Below are positions 6,260 through 10,473 of a stretch of 10,473 nt of DNA, one piece after another. Position numbers and translations under genes: made by a program. Position 1 is the stretch's first letter, and each line of letters opens with the position of its first letter. The stretch lies in contig JAKUSK010000026.1 of assembly GCA_022449325.1 (NCBI GenBank), forward strand, positions 1 through 10,473, given 5' to 3'. Source of the stretch: Nitrososphaerales archaeon (GTDB lineage: Archaea > Thermoproteota > Nitrososphaeria > Nitrososphaerales > UBA57). The notes below the pieces were generated by a model. The model did no database searches. It was not told where the DNA came from and was given only the letters and a program-made list of their open reading frames with translations.

Positions 6260-6712
6260 ATGACTCAAGTCTATCCAGAGCCTACAGTAGGAGCCTTGAT
6301 TATCAATAACAAAAAAGAGATTCTGTTAGTAAAATCTCACAAGTGGTTAAATAACAAGTATTCAGTTCCTGGAGGACATGTTGAGATTGGAGAATCGTTT
6401 GAAGAAGCGATAATTAGAGAAGTTAAAGAAGAAACAGGGCTTGACATAGTTCCAAAAAGATTATTTATGATTCAAGAATGTGTTCGGCCAAAAGAATTTT
6501 TCAAGAAAAAACATTTTATTTTCTTCGATTATATTTGTTATACTGAAGATACAAGAGTAGAATTAGATAAAAGAGAATTACAAGAATATAAATGGTTCAT
6601 GATTGACGAGATAAATGAAGATAGTTTAGAGTCATACACAAGGAATATGATATCAAAGTTTAGAGAAGATCAGGACATCAATAATAAGAGAATCTATACG
6701 ATTAAAAAATAA
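6260..6712 (+). CDS. Nudix hydrolase
   Basis: Nudix enzymes cleave nucleoside diphosphates linked to another group, for example damaged nucleotides, ADP-ribose or nucleotide sugars. The 150 residues contain a complete Nudix box at 39-61: G39, then E45, then R53 and E54, E57 and E58, and G60. All metal-binding glutamates are intact. The N-terminus has the usual PTVGALIINNKKEILLVKS strand pair and PGGH just before the box. The C-terminal part is basic, ending in KRIYTIKK. Substrate is not determined by the sequence; the length and simple single-domain layout suggest a housekeeping pyrophosphatase of the MutT/ADP-ribose group. Its stop codon is immediately adjacent to that of the convergent cyclodeaminase-family gene, with no intervening base. 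Confidence 0.94.
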   Translation: MTQVYPEPTVGALIINNKKEILLVKSHKWLNNKYSVPGGHVEIGESFEEAIIREVKEETGLDIVPKRLFMIQECVRPKEFFKKKHFIFFDYICYTEDTRVELDKRELQEYKWFMIDEINEDSLESYTRNMISKFREDQDINNKRIYTIKK

Positions 6713-7663
6713 CTAAGAAAGTTCTATGTTATTACCAATTCCTTGGTCAATAGCTTCATTATAGATTAAATTAGCAGTAGAAATATCCTCTAAGGATAAT
6801 CCCATGGATTTGAAAAGTGTAATATCATCATTGGTTCTAGTTGGAGTCTTTCCAAGGATAACGTCAGCAAGTTCAGCAAAGACATTGTCTTTAGTTATAC
6901 CTCCAGCTTCACGAAGAGCAGTATTAAGTTCGTCAACAACGACTTTACTGCGTTGAATTGTAGTGGAATCTACTTCAGAGCTTTCTTTAGTGTGAGCGCC
7001 AATACAATTAATATGAGTACCAGAATTAATCTGGTCACCATCAAATAACGGAGATGGTGAACTAGTTGCAGTGATGATAATATCATTATCAAGTACTTTG
7101 TTAATATCCTGTTCTATAGTTATTGGAACGTCCAATTCACGTTCAAGAGAGTTAATGAATTCAGTTTTTTTATTTGCAGAAGGACTATTAAGAACGATAC
7201 GAGAAATGTCGCGAACAGAACAAACAGCCATTAATTGAAAACGAGATTGATAACCTGAGCCAAATATACCAACAGATTCAGAGTCTTTTCTAGACAAATA
7301 TTTGGTTGCAACTCCAGTAACAGCACCGGTTCTCATTCCCGTAATAAGAGAACCATCCATTATGCAAATTAATTCTCCAGTATTAGCATCAGTAAGGGAA
7401 ATAACTCCCTGAGTTGTAGGTTTATTTAATTTGGTATTTTCGGGAAAGACTGTCACGATTTTAGTACCTAATGCTTTCATACCGCTCATGTGAGCAGTCA
7501 TAACTCCATACCAACCGTTTTTATCTTCTACGATAACAACGCCACGATCTGGCATTTTGACATTATTATGAGATAATTCAATGAAACTTTGTTCCATAGT
7601 TTTGATATTAGATTCCATTGTCAGTAATGAAGAAACGTCATTATGTGTGAGTAAAAGAACCAT
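6713..7663 (-). CDS. Ornithine cyclodeaminase / mu-crystallin family oxidoreductase
   Basis: The family includes ornithine cyclodeaminase, archaeal alanine dehydrogenase, ketimine reductase (mu-crystallin) and pyrroline-2-carboxylate reductase. The 316 residues show K68 in GTKIV and R111 in GMRTGA, both conserved substrate-carboxylate or catalytic positions. A Rossmann segment, GIFGSGYQS (132-140), follows; the last Gly of GxGxxG is replaced by Ser. Where true ornithine cyclodeaminases have GAD with a catalytic Asp, this protein has GAHTKESSEVD, with H224. I infer an imine or amino-acid dehydrogenase role rather than ornithine cyclisation. A strong ribosome binding site, AGGTGAT (7673-7667), overlaps the stop of the upstream aminotransferase, so the two are translated as a unit. 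Confidence 0.9.
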   Translation of the reverse strand: MVLLLTHNDVSSLLTMESNIKTMEQSFIELSHNNVKMPDRGVVIVEDKNGWYGVMTAHMSGMKALGTKIVTVFPENTKLNKPTTQGVISLTDANTGELICIMDGSLITGMRTGAVTGVATKYLSRKDSESVGIFGSGYQSRFQLMAVCSVRDISRIVLNSPSANKKTEFINSLERELDVPITIEQDINKVLDNDIIITATSSPSPLFDGDQINSGTHINCIGAHTKESSEVDSTTIQRSKVVVDELNTALREAGGITKDNVFAELADVILGKTPTRTNDDITLFKSMGLSLEDISTANLIYNEAIDQGIGNNIELS

Positions 7664-7666
7664 GTA

Positions 7667-7673
7667 ATCACCT
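7667..7673 (-). promoter_or_regulatory. Shine-Dalgarno overlapping upstream stop codon
   Basis: AGGTGAT matches seven bases of the sequence complementary to the archaeal 16S rRNA 3' end. Its first two bases belong to the TAG stop of the aminotransferase gene, and the ATG of the next gene follows three bases later. This implies termination-reinitiation coupling and fixes the start of the downstream gene. Confidence 0.75.
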
Positions 7674-8757
7674 AAACAGATACTTCTTCAATAGCCTGAA
7701 TTAATTTATTATTTTCGTCAGGCAGACCAATATTAATTCTTATATAATCTTCTAAACCTTTAGTGCCACTTACATCTCGCACTACAATGCCTTTATGAAG
7801 TAATTTTTCATAAATGTTAGATCCGTTATCATTAGAGAATTTTAATAACATGAAATTAGAGGTGCTAGGGATAATTTCAACGTTATTTATTTCAGATACG
7901 CGATCAATAAATGATTGTTTTTCTGATAAGATTTCTTTAACGTTATTTTCAATCCAGTTAATGTTCTTTAAAGCAATTCTAGATAAATTAACAGATAGTT
8001 CTCCAACACTGTTAGGAGGTCTAACTTTATTTAATAAAGAAATCGTATTGTTTGAAGAAATCAAATAGCCAACTCTCAGACCTGCAAGGCCAAAAGCTTT
8101 AGAAAAAGTTCGGACGACAATAAGATTATCATAACTAGTAACTAAATCAGAGACAGTGCTGTCTGTAAATTCAAAATAAGCTTCGTCAACGACTATTGGA
8201 ACGTCAAAATTCTTTAAGAGTTGTTCGAGGGAGTTCTTGTTTACAAGATTGCCAGTAGGATTATTTGGACTGCATAGAACAATTAGACTCGTATTAGTAT
8301 CGACATTTTCTGATATTTTTGTGAAATTATCGGAGAAATCAGGGTTTCGTGTTATTTCTTTAACATTTCCTCCAAGAATCTGTATCATTTTTTCGTAATA
8401 AGAATAGGTAGGAGTAGAAATAATGACATCACTATTAGGTTCAATAAATAAGGAACCTACCATGAATAGACCTTCGTCTGCTCCGTTAGTTAATATTAGA
8501 TCGTCGACATCACATGAACAATAATCTGCAAGTAATTTACGGACTGAAACATATGAAGAATCAGGATATCGATTAATCTCCAAATTGTCAAATTCATTAC
8601 TGAGTTGTTTAAGCCAGTCTACAGGAGTTTTATGAGAAACATTAGTATCGAACCGGATTATCTCATCAGGGTTTTTTCCGATAGAATTAGCAATATCATC
8701 AGTAGAGGGTTCCCAGCTATAAGGAACAAAATTTTTCAAGAATTTCCTAATTTTCAT
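7672..8757 (-). CDS. Aminotransferase class I/II, histidinol-phosphate aminotransferase-like
   Basis: This is a PLP-dependent fold type I aminotransferase of the HisC subgroup, 361 residues from ATG 8757. Key positions are NGADEG (91-96, phosphate binding), the aromatic stretch TPTYSYY (115-121) stacking on PLP, CSPNNPTG (162-169), DEAY (181-184), the PLP-lysine K220 in TFSKAFGLAGLRVGY, and the C-terminal arginine in DYIRINIG that binds the substrate carboxylate or phosphate. The start is chosen because AATATAAA (8790-8783) lies about 29 bases upstream; a TTG at 8772 is possible. HisC normally begins with LxxNENP; here it reads FDTNVSHKTP, so histidinol phosphate may not be the substrate. No other his gene is nearby. 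It is coupled to the cyclodeaminase-family gene. Confidence 0.9.
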   Translation of the reverse strand: MKIRKFLKNFVPYSWEPSTDDIANSIGKNPDEIIRFDTNVSHKTPVDWLKQLSNEFDNLEINRYPDSSYVSVRKLLADYCSCDVDDLILTNGADEGLFMVGSLFIEPNSDVIISTPTYSYYEKMIQILGGNVKEITRNPDFSDNFTKISENVDTNTSLIVLCSPNNPTGNLVNKNSLEQLLKNFDVPIVVDEAYFEFTDSTVSDLVTSYDNLIVVRTFSKAFGLAGLRVGYLISSNNTISLLNKVRPPNSVGELSVNLSRIALKNINWIENNVKEILSEKQSFIDRVSEINNVEIIPSTSNFMLLKFSNDNGSNIYEKLLHKGIVVRDVSGTKGLEDYIRINIGLPDENNKLIQAIEEVSV

Positions 8758-8782
8758 ATCGTATTGTAACAATAATTAGTTC

Positions 8783-8790
8783 TTTATATT
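8783..8790 (-). promoter_or_regulatory. TATA-like box of the aminotransferase operon
   Basis: AATATAAA on the minus strand is centred 29-30 bases before the ATG at 8757 and sits just before the stop of the preceding HEAT-repeat gene in transcription order. It suggests that the aminotransferase and cyclodeaminase-family pair forms its own transcription unit with a very short or absent leader. Confidence 0.42.
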
Positions 8791-8798
8791 GTATTAAT

Positions 8799-9299
8799 TC
8801 ATTTTGAAGAATTTTTATTTAAGTTGATTTTAAGAAGATCAAGATTAAGTAATGAAGAAAAGGCAGAATGAGATACTAATTGATCTTCATCAGATGTGGC
8901 ACGAATAAGCGCATCTCGAGCCAATTCATCTCCAATAGAACCTAATGCAACGGCAGCTTCGTGTCTTACTACGTGATCAATATCGGTAAGCATAGATTCA
9001 ATTAGATAAGTAATACATTCTGGAAATCCTAATTGGCCAAGAGTAAATGCAGCTTCATGTCTAACGAGAGGAGTTTCATCATTTTTTAGCATCTCAGACA
9101 AAATAGGAACTACCGAATTATCACCAATATCTGCCAATATACAAACGCAACGAGTACGGACAGAAATGCTTTCGTCTTGTTGAAGTAGATTAATAAAAAA
9201 ATCCAAATCCTTTCGTTCAAAAGCTTTATCGCATTCAACCAATTTGTCAAGATCCCCTTCTCGGTGAGTTATCAATTGATTCTTTTTTTGCAGTATCAT
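8799..9299 (-). CDS. HEAT-repeat protein with two His-Glu motifs (half-DOHH-like)
   Basis: A 166-residue all-helical protein built from about four HEAT (PBS-lyase type) repeats spaced 32 residues apart: VRTRCVCILADIG (47-59), VRHEAAFTLGQLG (79-91), VRHEAAVALGSIG (111-123) and VSHSAFSSLLNL (142-153). The two middle repeats carry RHEAA with His-Glu at 81-82 and 113-114. In deoxyhypusine hydroxylase (DOHH), each half of the enzyme has two such pairs about 33 residues apart, together binding a di-iron centre. This protein has one half's worth, so it might bind metal as a dimer, or simply be a scaffold HEAT protein of the PBS-lyase type. The N-terminal 25 residues are charged and non-repetitive. 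ATG at 9299 is the start; TTTAAATT around 9328-9335 may be its TATA element. Confidence 0.85.
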   Translation of the reverse strand: MILQKKNQLITHREGDLDKLVECDKAFERKDLDFFINLLQQDESISVRTRCVCILADIGDNSVVPILSEMLKNDETPLVRHEAAFTLGQLGFPECITYLIESMLTDIDHVVRHEAAVALGSIGDELARDALIRATSDEDQLVSHSAFSSLLNLDLLKINLNKNSSK

Positions 9300-9360
9300 A
9301 ATTATATGAAATTCAATATCACAAAGAATTTAAATAATTTATTAGATTTTTGGATATTAA

Positions 9361-10473
9361 CTAATTTTTGGAGTAAATCATTATGTATTCATGTGAATAT
9401 GATTTGTTATGATTACTATTAGAAGATACAAACCTACCGGTCTTAGGATCACGTGTGGTTGGAAGACATTTAAATGGGATTTTTCTTTTGATGATTTTTT
9501 CTTCGGTAAAACCTATAGTGGCAAGGATTTCGTCAAAAACTTGAGTATTAGATATGTCTACACCCCGAAGTGCAGTATTACCTATTACAACAGCCATTCT
9601 TCCGTTATTTTTTAACAAACCATATGACTTATGGAAGAAATTTTGCATATCTATGAAATAAGAATGTACAGTTTTCGATAAAGACTTGCTTGAAGAAAGT
9701 AGAGAATCAGCAATTAAACCACCCGTATAGCTATATAGATTATCATTATCAGATTTACGATGTGATGAACCAATAAAATGTTTTTTTGAAGGAATGTCCT
9801 TGAAGAAATCCTCCAAGAAAGCTAAACTAAGAGAATGAATATCTCGATATTCGTAACTTATGACATACGGTGGGGAAGTAACAATTAATGAACTTTTATC
9901 ATTTGTAGGTAAATTCTGTAAATCTCCGACAAAGGCTCGTCGATAAAAATCAAGATTCTTGAATATCCTAGGAGAAAGAGTACTTATTAATTGTTCATTA
10001 CGAATCTCCATTTTCTCAACATGAGAAAAATATCTCGATATTGGATTATTAACTCGATTAAGAAATTTGGTTTTATCTTTATGGGGTTTAACGGATCCAT
10101 TATTCCAATAACTGGAGGTTTTCAGGATATGAGAAAATGCACATAAAAAGAATAGTTGAAGTTTTCTCGGTTTAATTAATTTAATTTGTAATAAAAGATG
10201 ATTAAGAACGTCATATGTTTCTTGATCAAACCATTTCGATAGTTCTTTTGGAATATCATATTCAGATTTAGTAGGTAAATTCTTTAATTGACTGTGTAGA
10301 AAGAGTTTGGTTTTTGAAACTTTAGAAGGATCAAGTGGAGTGGTTTTTACCATTGTAATCATGTGCGCAACAGGATTAATGTCAGTACCTAGAGCTATTC
10401 TATTTTGAAGAATAGATTCAAGAATAGTTGAACCTGAACCATAAAAAGGATCACAAACTATATCACCATCAGA
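9361..10473 (-). CDS. DNA methyltransferase (N4-cytosine/N6-adenine type), 5' end outside window
   Basis: The frame is open to the right edge and 370 residues are visible. The upstream codons read DPFYGSGSTILES near the edge (10452-10414), motif I for S-adenosylmethionine binding, followed by LGTDINPVAH with the acidic motif II residue. The catalytic motif IV is TSPPY (visible residues 199-203), and SPPY is typical of exocyclic amino methylases, often N4-cytosine. A later segment, NGRMAVVIGNTALRG, resembles a further core strand. About 180 residues separate motifs I and IV, with a poorly conserved Lys-rich region between, perhaps a target recognition domain as in alpha-type enzymes. An internal ATG at 10362 is not the start, since motif I lies before it. 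No restriction enzyme gene is visible beside it. Confidence 0.88.
   Translation of the reverse strand, partial: SDGDIVCDPFYGSGSTILESILQNRIALGTDINPVAHMITMVKTTPLDPSKVSKTKLFLHSQLKNLPTKSEYDIPKELSKWFDQETYDVLNHLLLQIKLIKPRKLQLFFLCAFSHILKTSSYWNNGSVKPHKDKTKFLNRVNNPISRYFSHVEKMEIRNEQLISTLSPRIFKNLDFYRRAFVGDLQNLPTNDKSSLIVTSPPYVISYEYRDIHSLSLAFLEDFFKDIPSKKHFIGSSHRKSDNDNLYSYTGGLIADSLLSSSKSLSKTVHSYFIDMQNFFHKSYGLLKNNGRMAVVIGNTALRGVDISNTQVFDEILATIGFTEEKIIKRKIPFKCLPTTRDPKTGRFVSSNSNHNKSYSHEYIMIYSKN

Noticed and set aside
8757..8772. TTG at 8772 as the aminotransferase start
   Set aside because: The ATG at 8757 gives the usual family N-terminus, and the added five residues show no conservation signal.
9409..9615. 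Plus-strand open frame opposite the methyltransferase C-terminus
   Set aside because: It overlaps conserved methyltransferase sequence and has no recognisable motif.

Overview
The window is a compact, AT-rich stretch of archaeal chromosome. Gene content points to an ammonia-oxidising archaeon of the Nitrososphaerota (Thaumarchaeota), most likely a marine Nitrosopumilaceae member. The supporting genes are the archaeal secE-spt5-rpl11 order, a DtdA/GEK1-type D-aminoacyl-tRNA deacylase, a DUF106 membrane insertase, archaeal TatA and TatC, TATA-type promoters and heavy use of AGA (Arg) and ATA (Ile) codons. The genus is inference; no rRNA gene is present.

Left part (1-3600): the minus-strand operon secE, spt5, rpl11 runs off the left edge. 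It diverges from dtdA across about 60 bases holding one AT-rich box that could serve both directions. dtdA overlaps by 8 bases, tail to tail, a minus-strand membrane-protein gene whose reading frame seems to begin at a non-standard ATA codon. Upstream of that gene lies ilvC, for branched-chain amino acid synthesis.

Middle (3600-5400): tatC (plus) and tatA (minus) converge on about 109 bases. These contain a candidate minus-strand structured small RNA with its own TATA-like box and C/D-box-like elements. tatA diverges from a DUF106/EMC3-like insertase gene. With secE, the window therefore holds parts of three membrane insertion or export machines (Sec, Tat and the Oxa1 superfamily).

Right part (5400-10473): a short-chain dehydrogenase, a Nudix hydrolase, an aminotransferase followed by an ornithine-cyclodeaminase-family enzyme (a tightly coupled pair), a small HEAT-repeat protein with two His-Glu motifs like half of deoxyhypusine hydroxylase, and a DNA methyltransferase cut by the right edge.

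Coding density is very high and no gene-free stretch exceeds 300 bases. At several first genes an AT-rich TATA-like box lies about 26 bases before the chosen start codon, which suggests leaderless mRNAs. Genes inside operons instead have Shine-Dalgarno-like sequences. No mobile element, CRISPR array or tRNA was seen. Most of the window is core genome; the least explained elements are the candidate small RNA, the half-DOHH-like HEAT protein and the ATA-start membrane gene.
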